Assembly: GCF_000786205.1 (NCBI RefSeq)
Contig: NZ_JROH01000004.1
Span: 124,001-188,000 of the forward strand
From: Sphingomonas sp. 37zxx
GTDB taxonomy: Bacteria > Pseudomonadota > Alphaproteobacteria > Sphingomonadales > Sphingomonadaceae
Reading direction: 5' to 3'
Length of the DNA stretch: 64,000 nucleotides
The notes beneath the pieces are model-generated. The model saw nothing but the letters and a program-made list of their open reading frames with translations. It made no database searches and was not told the DNA's origin. This document shows, piece after piece, positions 27,530-35,724 of the stretch; positions within the stretch are counted from its first letter, which is position 1, and every line of letters begins with the position of its first letter. A program made the translations under genes and the position numbers.

Positions 27530-28723
27530 TCAGCTACGCGCCAGCGCCGCGACGCCGGGCAAATCCTTGCCCTCCATCCACTCGAGGAACGCGCCGCCTG
27601 CGGTGGATACGAAGCTCATCTCGCCCGCGACACCCGCCTGATTCAGCGCCGCGACGGTGTCCCCGCCGCCTGCGACCGATACCAGCGATCCATCGGTAGT
27701 AAGCGCGGCGGCAGTCCGTGCCAGCGCCATCGTGGCGGTATCGAACGGCGGCGTTTCGAACGCACCCAGCGGTCCGTTCCACACCAGGGTGCGACAGTTC
27801 TTGAGCACATCGCCCAGCGCCTCGGTCGCCGCCGGCCCGATGTCTAGGATCATTTCGTCGGCAGCCACTTCATGCACGTTGCACGTCCGCAGCGATGCCG
27901 GATTGGCGGCAAACTCCTTCGCCACCACCACGTCATAGGGCAGATGGATGGTGCAATTGGCCCGCTCGGCCTGCTCAAAGATCGCCTCGGCAGTGGCGGT
28001 CAGGTCATGCTCGGCCAGGCTCTTGCCGACCTTGACGCCGCGCGCCGCCAGGAAGGTATTCGCCATCCCGCCGCCGATGATCAGATGATCGACGCGGCCC
28101 ACCAGATGCGTCAGCACGTCGAGCTTGGTCGAAACCTTCGCGCCGCCGACCACTGCCGCGACCGGATGCTCGGGATTGCCCAGCGCCTTGTCGAGTGCGT
28201 CGAGCTCGGCCTCCATCTGCCGCCCGGCAAAAGACGGCAGCTTGTGCGCCAGCCCTGCGGTAGAGGCATGCGCGCGATGCGCCGCCGAAAAGGCATCGTT
28301 CACATAGAGATCACCAAGCGCGGCAAAGCGATCGACGACGACCGGGTCATTCTTTTCCTCACCGCCAAAGAAACGGGTATTTTCGAGCAACGCGATGTCG
28401 CCCGGCGACAGCATCGCCACCGCCTCAACAGCGTTTTCCCAGTCGATATAGCGCACCTCGCGCCCCAGCACCGCCTCGAACGGCTTGGTCAGCAGCGCGG
28501 TCGAAAGCTCGGGGCTTGGCCCCTTGGGCCGTCCGAAATGCGCCAGCACCAGCACGATCGCGCCCTTGTCGGATAGCTCGCTCACCGTGTGAACTGCGGC
28601 GCGCAACCGTGTGTCGTCGCTGACCTTTCCGTCGGCCATCGGCACGTTCAAATCTTCGCGCACCAGCACGCGCTTGCCGGTGATGTCGCCCATGTCGTCG
28701 AGCGTCTTGAAATTGCGTGCCAT
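27530..28723 (-). CDS. pgk: Phosphoglycerate kinase
   Basis: Transfers phosphate between 1,3-bisphosphoglycerate and ADP. The signatures are [22 protein letters not shown] and [15 protein letters not shown], and the C-terminal hinge sequence [13 protein letters not shown]. The protein has 397 residues. ATG 28723 shares its A with the stop of the MOSC gene (TGATG), and GGGAG lies 8 bases upstream. It is the last gene of the tkt-gap-MOSC-pgk run. Confidence 0.96.
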   Translation of the reverse strand: MARNFKTLDDMGDITGKRVLVREDLNVPMADGKVSDDTRLRAAVHTVSELSDKGAIVLVLAHFGRPKGPSPELSTALLTKPFEAVLGREVRYIDWENAVEAVAMLSPGDIALLENTRFFGGEEKNDPVVVDRFAALGDLYVNDAFSAAHRAHASTAGLAHKLPSFAGRQMEAELDALDKALGNPEHPVAAVVGGAKVSTKLDVLTHLVGRVDHLIIGGGMANTFLAARGVKVGKSLAEHDLTATAEAIFEQAERANCTIHLPYDVVVAKEFAANPASLRTCNVHEVAADEMILDIGPAATEALGDVLKNCRTLVWNGPLGAFETPPFDTATMALARTAAALTTDGSLVSVAGGGDTVAALNQAGVAGEMSFVSTAGGAFLEWMEGKDLPGVAALARS

Positions 28724-29190
28724 CAATAATTCTCCCTGCCGCCCTGGGCAATTTCATCACCAACGCGGATTTCGCCGCCGGCGAGCACGCGCCCGAGCGC
28801 GCCGCCGCGCCAATCGGGCGTCAGCACCGCGCGCAATCCCGGCAGAATCTCTTCCATCCGGCTGCACGGATCGCACTCCTGGGTGATCTCGATCACCACA
28901 TCGCCGATCCGCAGCAAACTGCCCGGAATGCGCGGCAATGCGATGCCATCGACCAGCAGATTGCAGCGCCGATGCCACCAGGGCAGGTCATGCCCAAGCT
29001 CAACCATCGCCGCCGCCCAATGATCCGCCTGCATCAACGAAACCTGTCGCCGCCCGCGACCACCGGGCTTCACCGCGCCGCGAAAATCGCCCGACAGCCC
29101 GCCTTCGACCGAAACCGATACATGGTCGAGCGTCTCCATCGGCCCGCGTGCCCGGCCATGACGGGCGATGCCCAGCAGCCGACCGGTCAA
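28723..29190 (-). CDS. MOSC domain-containing protein
   Basis: MOSC domains are found in molybdenum cofactor sulfurases and in YiiM/YuaD-type proteins and are thought to carry sulfur on a conserved cysteine. Visible motifs are [36 protein letters not shown] and the cysteine segment [14 protein letters not shown]. The start at TTG 29190 (then [11 protein letters not shown]) gives 155 residues, the usual size; no ATG lies further upstream in a convincing place, and its Shine-Dalgarno is weak. It is inserted between gap and pgk, which is curious for a sulfur/molybdenum-type protein. Confidence 0.82.
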   Translation of the reverse strand: MTGRLLGIARHGRARGPMETLDHVSVSVEGGLSGDFRGAVKPGGRGRRQVSLMQADHWAAAMVELGHDLPWWHRRCNLLVDGIALPRIPGSLLRIGDVVIEITQECDPCSRMEEILPGLRAVLTPDWRGGALGRVLAGGEIRVGDEIAQGGRENY

Positions 29191-29323
29191 TGCCTTGCAC
29201 CACTCGATGCACCGCCAAATCCGTTGGTGTCGAGCGAAGTCGAGACACCGCCAGCCACGCAATGCGTGGTGACGGCTTCTCGACGACGCTCGAAGCGAAC
29301 GGTTAGGAGCGCGTGCAAGTAGG

Positions 29324-30328
29324 TCAGCCCAGCTTCGCCATCGCGCTGGCGGTATCGACCATGCGGTTCGAGAAACCCCATTCATTGTCGTACCAGCTCA
29401 CGACACGCACCAGCTTGCCGTCGATCACCGACGTTTCCAGGCTGTCGATCGTCGACGAGAATGGCGTGTGGACGATGTCGATCGAAACCAGCGGCTCGTC
29501 GCTATATTCGAGCACACCCTTCATCGGCCCCTCGGCGGCTGCCTTCAGCAGTGCGTTGACTTCTTCCTTGGTGGTGTCGCGCGACGGGGTGAAGGTCAGG
29601 TCGATCAGGCTGCCATCGGGCACCGGCACGCGGATCGCCGATCCGTCGAGCTTGCCCTTCAGTTCGGGCAACACTTCGGCCACCGCGCGCGCTGCGCCCG
29701 TCGTCGTCGGGATCATCGACATCGCCGCCGCACGCGCACGGCGAAGATCGGGGTGGATCTGGTCGAGGATCTTCTGGTCGTTGGTGTAGGCGTGGATCGT
29801 CGTCATCAGCCCGCGTTCGATGCCGATCGAATCGTTCAGCACCTTGGCGACCGGAGCCAGGCAGTTGGTGGTGCAGCTGGCGTTCGACACGATCACATGA
29901 TCGGCGGTGAGCTTCTCATGGTTGACGCCGTACACCACCGTCAGGTCCACGCCCTTGCCAGGTGCCGAAATCAGCACCTTCTTGGCCCCTGCATCGATAT
30001 GCTTCTGGCACGATGCCTTATCGGTGAAGAAGCCTGTGCATTCGAGCACCAGATCAATGCCCTGTTCGGCATGCGGCAGGTTCGCCGGATCGCGTTCGGC
30101 GGTGACGCGAATTCGCTTGCCGTCGATGACCAGATCATCGCCGTCAGCCGCGACCTCGCCCGGATAGCGGCCATGCACCGAATCGCGGCTGAACAGCCAT
30201 GCGTTCGACTTGGCGTCGGCCAGGTCGTTGATCGTCACCAGTTCAAGCCCGCAATCGGGCCGCTCCATGATGGCGCGCGCCACCAGGCGGCCGATGCGTC
30301 CGAAGCCGTTGATCGCTACCTTCGTCAT
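29324..30328 (-). CDS. gap: Glyceraldehyde-3-phosphate dehydrogenase
   Basis: Oxidises glyceraldehyde-3-phosphate with NAD. It has the N-terminal Rossmann motif INGFGRIGR, the catalytic cysteine in SNASCTTNC, and [11 protein letters not shown] and [12 protein letters not shown]. The start is ATG 30328 with GGAG ten bases upstream, giving 334 residues; the frame is open upstream into tkt only as an out-of-frame shadow. It begins 4 bases after the tkt stop, so they are cotranscribed. Confidence 0.97.
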   Translation of the reverse strand: MTKVAINGFGRIGRLVARAIMERPDCGLELVTINDLADAKSNAWLFSRDSVHGRYPGEVAADGDDLVIDGKRIRVTAERDPANLPHAEQGIDLVLECTGFFTDKASCQKHIDAGAKKVLISAPGKGVDLTVVYGVNHEKLTADHVIVSNASCTTNCLAPVAKVLNDSIGIERGLMTTIHAYTNDQKILDQIHPDLRRARAAAMSMIPTTTGAARAVAEVLPELKGKLDGSAIRVPVPDGSLIDLTFTPSRDTTKEEVNALLKAAAEGPMKGVLEYSDEPLVSIDIVHTPFSSTIDSLETSVIDGKLVRVVSWYDNEWGFSNRMVDTASAMAKLG

Positions 30329-30332
30329 GCGC

Positions 30333-32321
30333 TTAATTCTCCGTGGCTTGCAGCCGGGTCTTGACGGCTTGCGTGATGGTTTCCGGCGTAAGGCCGAACT
30401 TTGCGTACAGCTCGGGCGCAGGCGCCGATGCACCGAAACGGTCGATCCCGAACCGAAGCCCGTCGACCATGGTGTAACGCTCCCAACCCATCGTGGTGCC
30501 CGCCTCGATCGACACGCGAAGCAGATCGTCGGGCTTGGCGTGCGGCAGCACGTCGTTGCGATATTCGGCAGGCTGCGCGTCGAAGCGCGACCAGCACGGC
30601 ATCGACACCACATCGGCCCCGATCCCATCGGCCTCCAGCGCAGCCCGCACCGCAACCGCGATTTCAACTTCCGAGCCGGTAGCGATCAGGATCACCCGGC
30701 GCGGCGCGGATGCCGCCTGCAAGCGATAGGCACCGCGCGCCGAGCGGTTCTCGGCAGCTTCGGTCCGCAATTGCGGCAGGTTCTGGCGGCTAAGCGCCAG
30801 CAGCGACGGCCCGTCGCTTCGCTCGACCGACAATTGCCAGCATTCGGCGGTCTCGATCGTGTCGCATGGGCGATAAACGTCCAGTCCCGGGATCAACCGC
30901 AGGCTGGTGAGATGCTCGACCGGCTGGTGCGTCGGGCCATCCTCGCCCAATCCGATCGAATCATGCGTCATCACATAAACCACGCGCATATTTTGCAGCG
31001 CCGAAAGCCGGATCGCCGGGCGGCAATAATCCGCGAACACCAGGAAGGTGCCGCCATATGGGATCACGCCGCCATGCAGCGCCATGCCGTTCATCGCCGC
31101 CGCCATGCCGAATTCGCGAATGCCGTATGAGACATAGCGCCCGCCATAATTGTCGGCGTTCAGCGGCCCGGTCGCCTTGGTGCGCGTGTTGTTCGACCCG
31201 GTCAGGTCCGCCGATCCGCCGATCAGTTCGGGGATGCCGGCGGTCAGCGCCTCTAGCGCCATTTCCGAAGCCTTGCGCGTCGCGACCTTTTTGGGGTCGG
31301 CAAGCAGGCCCGCGATATACTCGTCGAGCGAGAAGCCTTCGGGCAAGGTACCCGCCATCCGGCGTTCGAATTCGACGCGATCCGAATGGCTTGCCAGCCG
31401 CTCCTTCCACGCTGAATGATCCGCGACCGAACGCTTGCCTGCGGCCAGCCATGTCGCGCGAATATCTTCGGGCACCACAAACGGTGCATGCGCCCAGCCC
31501 AATGCCTCGCGCGCGCCCTCAATCTCCTTGGCACCCAGCGGCGATCCGTGGCTGCCCGAGGTACCCGCCTTGGTCGGCGCGCCCTTGCCGATGATCGTGC
31601 GGCAACGGATCAACGACGGCAGGTCGCTGGCAAGCGCTTCGTCGATCGCGCGGGCGATATCGGCATAGTCATGGCCGTCGCACTCGGCGACATGCCAGCC
31701 GGTGGCGCGATAGCGCGCGGGAATATCCTCGCTCGACGACAGCGATACCGCGCCGTCGATCGTGATCCGGTTGTCATCCCACAGGACGTTCAGCCGGCCG
31801 AGCTTCAAATGCCCCGCCAGCCCGATCGCTTCATGGTTGATCCCTTCCATCAGGCAGCCGTCGCCGGCGATCACCCAGGTCTTGTGATCGACCAGATGAT
31901 CGTCGAACGTCGCATTCAACTGCCGCTCGGCAATCGCAAAGCCCACCGCCATCGCCAGCCCCTGGCCCAGCGGCCCGGTGGTCGCCTCGACGCCGTCGAG
32001 CATGAAGTTTTCAGGGTGGCCGGCGCAGGGCGAACCCGATTGGCGGAAGTTCTTGAGGTCGTCGAGCGTCGGGCGCGCATAGCCGGTGAGATGGAGCAGG
32101 CTGTACACCAGCATCGATCCATGCCCCGCCGACAGGATGAAACGATCGCGATCGGGCCAGTGCGGATCGGCGGGATCGTGCTTCAGGTAACGCTGCCACA
32201 GCACCGTCGCGACATCGGCCATGCCCATCGGCATGCCGGGGTGCCCCGAATTGGCGGCCTCGACCGCGTCCATCGCCAGGGCGCGGATGGCGTTCGCGCA
32301 ATCGCTATCGGTCGGATGCAT
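30333..32321 (-). CDS. tkt: Transketolase
   Basis: A thiamine-diphosphate enzyme of the pentose phosphate pathway. The motifs are [11 protein letters not shown], the TPP-binding [31 protein letters not shown] and the C-terminal [20 protein letters not shown] 32321 has GAGGGG six bases upstream and gives 662 residues. It heads the tkt-gap-MOSC-pgk operon and is divergent from zauP-zapA. Confidence 0.96.
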   Translation of the reverse strand: MHPTDSDCANAIRALAMDAVEAANSGHPGMPMGMADVATVLWQRYLKHDPADPHWPDRDRFILSAGHGSMLVYSLLHLTGYARPTLDDLKNFRQSGSPCAGHPENFMLDGVEATTGPLGQGLAMAVGFAIAERQLNATFDDHLVDHKTWVIAGDGCLMEGINHEAIGLAGHLKLGRLNVLWDDNRITIDGAVSLSSSEDIPARYRATGWHVAECDGHDYADIARAIDEALASDLPSLIRCRTIIGKGAPTKAGTSGSHGSPLGAKEIEGAREALGWAHAPFVVPEDIRATWLAAGKRSVADHSAWKERLASHSDRVEFERRMAGTLPEGFSLDEYIAGLLADPKKVATRKASEMALEALTAGIPELIGGSADLTGSNNTRTKATGPLNADNYGGRYVSYGIREFGMAAAMNGMALHGGVIPYGGTFLVFADYCRPAIRLSALQNMRVVYVMTHDSIGLGEDGPTHQPVEHLTSLRLIPGLDVYRPCDTIETAECWQLSVERSDGPSLLALSRQNLPQLRTEAAENRSARGAYRLQAASAPRRVILIATGSEVEIAVAVRAALEADGIGADVVSMPCWSRFDAQPAEYRNDVLPHAKPDDLLRVSIEAGTTMGWERYTMVDGLRFGIDRFGASAPAPELYAKFGLTPETITQAVKTRLQATEN

Positions 32322-32507
32322 CGGATTCCCCTCGGCCGGCCGGCTCGACACGATAGTCACGCAGCAAAGGCGCGCCGGCGATTCAAAACTCGCGCTGCCT
32401 TTGCGGCGCGCGGGCGTTCGCGTCAACCGGCGCGCCAATCACGACGAGCGCCCATCCCGGCGGCCCAGCGTCCTTGCCGCGCTGGCAGGCCATGCTATCC
32501 AAAGGCG

Positions 32508-32717
32508 ATGGCTTCAGAACCCCCACATCCCGCGATCGAGCGGATCGAACGTGCTGTCGCGCGCATCGAAAAGGCCGCCGCCGCGCGCGCATTTGACGCC
32601 GATTCGATGGCACGCCGCCACGCCGCGCTGCGCGAGCGGATGGAAGAGGCGGTGGCCGCGCTCGATGAACTGATCGCGCGCGAAGGCGGGGACGCGGACC
32701 AGGGGAACAAGCGCTGA
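32508..32717 (+). CDS. zauP: ZauP-like coiled-coil partner of ZapA
   Basis: A 69-residue charged helical protein (PAIERIERAVARIEKAAAAR, then RRHAALRERMEEAVAALDELI) that looks like two short coiled-coil segments. In Caulobacter a small coiled-coil protein encoded directly upstream of zapA, ZauP, binds ZapA and tightens the cytokinetic Z ring; position, size and composition here match. Its stop overlaps the zapA start as TGATG. Sequence identity to ZauP was not tested. Confidence 0.7.
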   Translation: MASEPPHPAIERIERAVARIEKAAAARAFDADSMARRHAALRERMEEAVAALDELIAREGGDADQGNKR

Positions 32718-33019
32718 TGGCCGAAGTCACGCTCACCATCGCCGGTCGCGACCACAAGGTCGCCTGCCGCGACGGCGAAGAAGGGCAGTTGCGCGCACTC
32801 GCCGGCAAGCTGGAGGCGCACGGTGCCGCCGCATTGCGCGCCTCGGGCGGGCTTAGCGGCGAGCGCACGATGTTGTTCATCGCGCTGATGCTGGCCGACC
32901 AGCTCGTCGAACAGGAAGTCGCTCCCCCCAGCGGCATTCCGCCGATGCTGCTCGATCGAATCGCCGATCGCCTCGAAGCCGTCGCATCGGCTCTTGAGGA
33001 TGACGGCGCGGCGCACTAG
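32717..33019 (+). CDS. zapA: Cell division protein ZapA
   Basis: Binds and crosslinks FtsZ filaments at the division site. The N-terminal strand pair MAEVTLTIAGRDHKVACRDGEE is the ZapA head domain, and the C-terminal part is a coiled-coil helix containing ERTMLFIALMLADQL. The length of 100 residues is typical. It is followed by 6S RNA and the 5-formyltetrahydrofolate cyclo-ligase gene, a well-known conserved order. Confidence 0.9.
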   Translation: MAEVTLTIAGRDHKVACRDGEEGQLRALAGKLEAHGAAALRASGGLSGERTMLFIALMLADQLVEQEVAPPSGIPPMLLDRIADRLEAVASALEDDGAAH

Positions 33020-33020
33020 A

Positions 33021-33176
33021 TTGGCGTTGGCGGGTACTGCCCGGTGCGAGCTTTAGCGAAAATCCCTGAGGCGATAATCATCCTATGGGGGCTGTCCCTG
33101 CCCGGATCCTGGTCCGACGCACATGGTTCCCACCTGACGTACTTGGCGTCAGAGGATCTTCCAGCCAACGGCCACG
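33021..33176 (+). ncRNA. ssrS: 6S RNA
   Basis: Binds sigma-70 RNA polymerase and represses housekeeping promoters in stationary phase. The assignment rests on position (zapA-6S-ygfA is conserved in proteobacteria) and on structure: GGCGTTGGCGGG at 33023-33034 pairs with CCAGCCAACGGCC at 33161-33173 to close a long stem, with CTGCCCGG-type sequence and a large central region between. A GC palindrome GGCGGGCCCGCC follows at about 33177-33188. Exact ends are approximate. Confidence 0.75.
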
Positions 33177-33197
33177 GCGGGCCCGCCACCTGCCCCG

Positions 33198-33899
33198 ATG
33201 ATTGATCCCAAATCAGCGATGCGTGCGCGCATCCGCGCCGCGCGCGATGCGTTCATCGGCGCGATGGAGCTTGATGGGTCCCCCTCCCGCTTGCGGGAGG
33301 GGCAACATCAGTCCCCCTCCCGCAGGCGGGAGGGGCTAGGGGAGGGCCTGTCGGCGAGCACCGACGCTGTCGGCATACAACACCCCCTCCCCCGACCCCT
33401 CCCGCAGGCGGGAGGGGAGACGATAGCACCACCGCCTGCCTATCTCGCTCGCCTGACCCCCGGCACGATCGTCGCCAGCTACATCCCCCTGGGCAGCGAA
33501 GCCGACCCTACCGCGCTGGTCGCCGCAGCGCTCACAAATGGCTGCACGCTCGCCCTGCCCCATGTCATCAGCCGTCAAGCGCCCATGCGCTTCCTCGAAT
33601 GGAACCCCGCGCGGCCCCTCGAACGCGGCATATACGGCCTCCAGCAGCCGCCAGCCGATGCGCGCGAACTCGCGCCCGACATCGTCCTGGTCCCGCTGGT
33701 AGCATTCGACAGCGCACTACACCGCCTTGGCCAGGGCGCAGGCTATTATGATCGCGCGCTGGCCAGCCTGCCCGCTGCATGGCGGCTGGGCGTCGCCTGG
33801 TCGGTGCAGCAGGTATCGCAGGTCCCGGTTGACCCCTGGGACGTGCCGCTGCACGGCGTCGTCACCGAACGATCGGTGAAATTTGCAGGAGATAGCTGA
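33198..33899 (+). CDS. ygfA: 5-formyltetrahydrofolate cyclo-ligase with a repeat-derived insert
   Basis: Converts 5-formyl-THF to 5,10-methenyl-THF with ATP. The C-terminal two thirds are a clean family match: VASYIPLGSEADP, ALPHVISRQAPMRF, PDIVLVPLVAFD and the signature RLGQGAGYYDRAL. Residues about 27-74 are foreign to the family and are encoded by a triple REP/REPIN-like repeat at 33278-33416 in an open frame. Without it the protein would be about 187 residues, the normal length, but some N-terminal helix may have been replaced rather than merely interrupted. Whether the enzyme still works is unknown; the frame and active-site region are intact. Confidence 0.88.
   Translation: MIDPKSAMRARIRAARDAFIGAMELDGSPSRLREGQHQSPSRRREGLGEGLSASTDAVGIQHPLPRPLPQAGGETIAPPPAYLARLTPGTIVASYIPLGSEADPTALVAAALTNGCTLALPHVISRQAPMRFLEWNPARPLERGIYGLQQPPADARELAPDIVLVPLVAFDSALHRLGQGAGYYDRALASLPAAWRLGVAWSVQQVSQVPVDPWDVPLHGVVTERSVKFAGDS
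33278..33416. repeat. Triple REP (single REP plus REPIN) inside ygfA
   Basis: Three palindromes of the CCCCTCCCGC..GCGGGAGGGG type lie at 33278-33300, 33312-33334 and 33395-33416. The second and third are in inverted orientation with the same inward-facing GCTAGGGGAGGG-type sequence as in the other REPINs. The whole array stays open in the ygfA frame. Confidence 0.85.
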
Positions 33900-34106
33900 A
33901 TGGACCCCAGTTGGCGCAAGCCCGCCGGCATGTTTGCCATCCTGGCACTGATCCTGGTGTGGGTCGTGCTGATCGCCAGCTTTGCCGGCCTGATCGGCCA
34001 ATTGCACTGGACGTTGCAGGCGGTGGTCTATCTCGTCACCGGCATCATCTGGATCATGCCGCTCAAGCCGCTGCTGCGCTGGATGGAAGTCGGCACCTGG
34101 CGCTGA
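33900..34106 (+). CDS. DUF2842 family small membrane protein
   Basis: A 68-residue protein with two membrane segments (about residues 10-31 and 39-55) and the tail IWIMPLKPLLRWMEVGTWR, which matches DUF2842. Function unknown. It begins directly after the ygfA stop, so it is probably cotranscribed with ygfA. Confidence 0.85.
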   Translation: MDPSWRKPAGMFAILALILVWVVLIASFAGLIGQLHWTLQAVVYLVTGIIWIMPLKPLLRWMEVGTWR

Positions 34107-34114
34107 GGCCCTAA

Positions 34115-34133
34115 CCCGCTTGTTTCGAGCGGG
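34115..34133 (+). terminator. Hairpin after the DUF2842 gene
   Basis: CCCGCT and AGCGGG pair around TGTTTCG, 8 bases after the stop codon. There is no T-run, so it is only a plausible terminator of the ygfA-DUF2842 transcript. Confidence 0.4.
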
Positions 34134-34165
34134 CGGGCCATGCCCCGGCACATCCCTGAAACGAC

Positions 34166-34199
34166 GGAAGCCCGACCCTCTTGCGAGGGCCGGGCTTCC
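34166..34199 (-). terminator. Terminator of tRNA-Asp
   Basis: A long imperfect stem formed by GGAAGCCCGGCCCTC and its near-perfect complement around a TTGC-type loop, 17 bases beyond the tRNA 3' end. On the minus strand it is followed by GTCGTTTC, a weak T-rich stretch. It may also stop transcription arriving from ygfA. Confidence 0.75.
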
Positions 34200-34215
34200 A
34201 TAAATACTCACCGAG

Positions 34216-34292
34216 TGGCGCGAGTGACGGGGCTCGAACCCGCGACCTCCGGCGTGACAGGCCGGCACTCTAACCAACTGAGCTACACCCGC
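34216..34292 (-). tRNA. tRNA-Asp (GTC)
   Basis: A 77-base cloverleaf on the minus strand: acceptor GCGGGTG pairs with CACTCGC, the D-loop reads AGCTCAGTTGGTTAGAG, the anticodon loop CCTGTCACG carries GTC (34256-34258), and GGTTCGAGCCC is the T arm. The 3' CCA is encoded. Confidence 0.97.
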
Positions 34293-34310
34293 TAACTCGG
34301 TGAGGAGGCG

Positions 34311-34339
34311 CGTCTAACCGGGCCTCGCAGGGGTGTCAA
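34311..34339 (-). promoter_or_regulatory. Promoter of tRNA-Asp
   Basis: On the minus strand consensus TTGACA (34334-34339) and TAGACG (34311-34316) are 17 bases apart, placing transcription start about ten bases upstream of the tRNA. The -35 box contains the TGA stop codon of the AI-2E-family gene. Confidence 0.65.
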
Positions 34340-35601
34340 CTTGGTTGATCGCGTTTTTGCATAAAGGCTGTGGATGAACGCGGCGGTTCCTTTACCAACG
34401 TGCCGTGTTCGAACAGGAATCCGGCGATATCAGGCTTGCCTGCCGCTTTGAGCACCGTCTGAATGATGATGAGCAGCGGCACCGCCAGCAGCGCGCCGGT
34501 CGTGCCCCACACCCAGCCCCAGAAGCTGAGCGACACCAGAATCATGATCGGATTGATCGTCAGCCGGTGCCCGACGATCAGCGGCGTGATCGCATTCGCC
34601 TCGATCAGATGCGCCACAACCATGATGATCGCCGGCAGCGACGCCAGCCAGATGTCGTCATAGGTCATCAACCCGCCCAGCGCGAGCAACAGCGCCGCCA
34701 TCACCGGCCCGAAATACGGGATGTAGTTCAGCAGCGCGACGATCCCGCCCCACATCAGCGGCGTCGGCATCCCGATCACATATAATGCCGCCGCGACGAT
34801 CAGCCCCAGCAGCAGATTGATGACGGTGATCGTGCCGAGATAGGCCGAGGTATCGTCGACCACATCCTGGATCACCCGCGCGGTGGCGATCGCGCCGCCA
34901 AAGCTCGTTCGGCTGGTGATCGCGTTGCGCCGCAGCCGCGTCCAGCCGCTGAGGAAGAAATAGATGACCAGGATCGCAAAGAACATTTCGATGATCGCCG
35001 ACGGGGCCGAGGTGCCGACCAGATCGAGCAGTCCGGTCGGCGGCGCGGCGGTCGCCACTTCGGCAGTCTTGCGCGCGGGTGCGGTCGCGAAATTCTCGAT
35101 CGTCCGATTCACGAATCGCTCGGCGTTCGAATAGAAATCAATCAGCGGCGCAACGTTCGATTGAATCTGCTCGATTCGCTCAGGGAGAATGCGCACCCAT
35201 TGCCACGCCGGCACGACGATCGACGCCAGCGCGGCGTTGGCGACCCCCAAAAACAGGATCACACAGGTCAGCGACGCCAGCGGCGCAGGCACCCGCCGTC
35301 GCTCCAGCCATTCGAGCAGCGGCACCAGCGCGATCGCGATCACGATCGCAGCGGTCAGCGGCATGAAAAACTCGGCCCCCGCCTTCAGCGCGAAGGGGAT
35401 CGCCAGGAACAGCCCAACCCCCGCCATCAATGTCAGTGCCGCCAACAGCCGGTCACGGCGAAGCTGCTCTCCCGGGGTTTCGTCCTGCCCTGTCGCAGGG
35501 GGCGCGGCGGGCGGCGTCACCGGCGACGCAAGCGGCGACACGGCGGGTTGGTCAGACTGGTCCGACTGGGCTGGCTCGATGGGCGGAGAAAGATCGTTCA
35601 C
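34336..35601 (-). CDS. AI-2E family transporter (TqsA/PerM type)
   Basis: An inner-membrane protein of 421 residues with about eight helices in the AI-2E exporter arrangement, and the family signature LLNYIPYFGPVMAALLLALGGLM near residue 300 (only its core cited). Members export autoinducer-2, act as Na+/H+ antiporters or have unknown substrates. The N-terminal ~50 residues are hydrophilic and Pro/Gln/Asp-rich. The start is GTG 35601 with a weak Shine-Dalgarno. It reads towards tRNA-Asp. Confidence 0.88.
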   Translation of the reverse strand: MNDLSPPIEPAQSDQSDQPAVSPLASPVTPPAAPPATGQDETPGEQLRRDRLLAALTLMAGVGLFLAIPFALKAGAEFFMPLTAAIVIAIALVPLLEWLERRRVPAPLASLTCVILFLGVANAALASIVVPAWQWVRILPERIEQIQSNVAPLIDFYSNAERFVNRTIENFATAPARKTAEVATAAPPTGLLDLVGTSAPSAIIEMFFAILVIYFFLSGWTRLRRNAITSRTSFGGAIATARVIQDVVDDTSAYLGTITVINLLLGLIVAAALYVIGMPTPLMWGGIVALLNYIPYFGPVMAALLLALGGLMTYDDIWLASLPAIIMVVAHLIEANAITPLIVGHRLTINPIMILVSLSFWGWVWGTTGALLAVPLLIIIQTVLKAAGKPDIAGFLFEHGTLVKEPPRSSTAFMQKRDQPS

Positions 35602-35724
35602 ATCGCAACTCTAGCGCGATTGTGGACAAGTGTAATCCTGGTTCGATTGCGGATGGGGGTTCCCCCCACCCCAGCGGCCTTGCCTGCCATTGGCCCGCGC
35701 CGCGCGTGGAGCTACCCTGCCCTC

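Noticed and set aside
33278-33416. Evenly spaced palindromes as a possible CRISPR array
   Set aside because: Only three units with unequal spacing and inverted orientation, and the same sequence appears at other loci; it fits REP/REPIN elements.
34166-34199. The long hairpin near tRNA-Asp as an attachment site remnant of an integrated element
   Set aside because: No integrase, no repeated tRNA 3' end nearby, and the hairpin is explained as a terminator.
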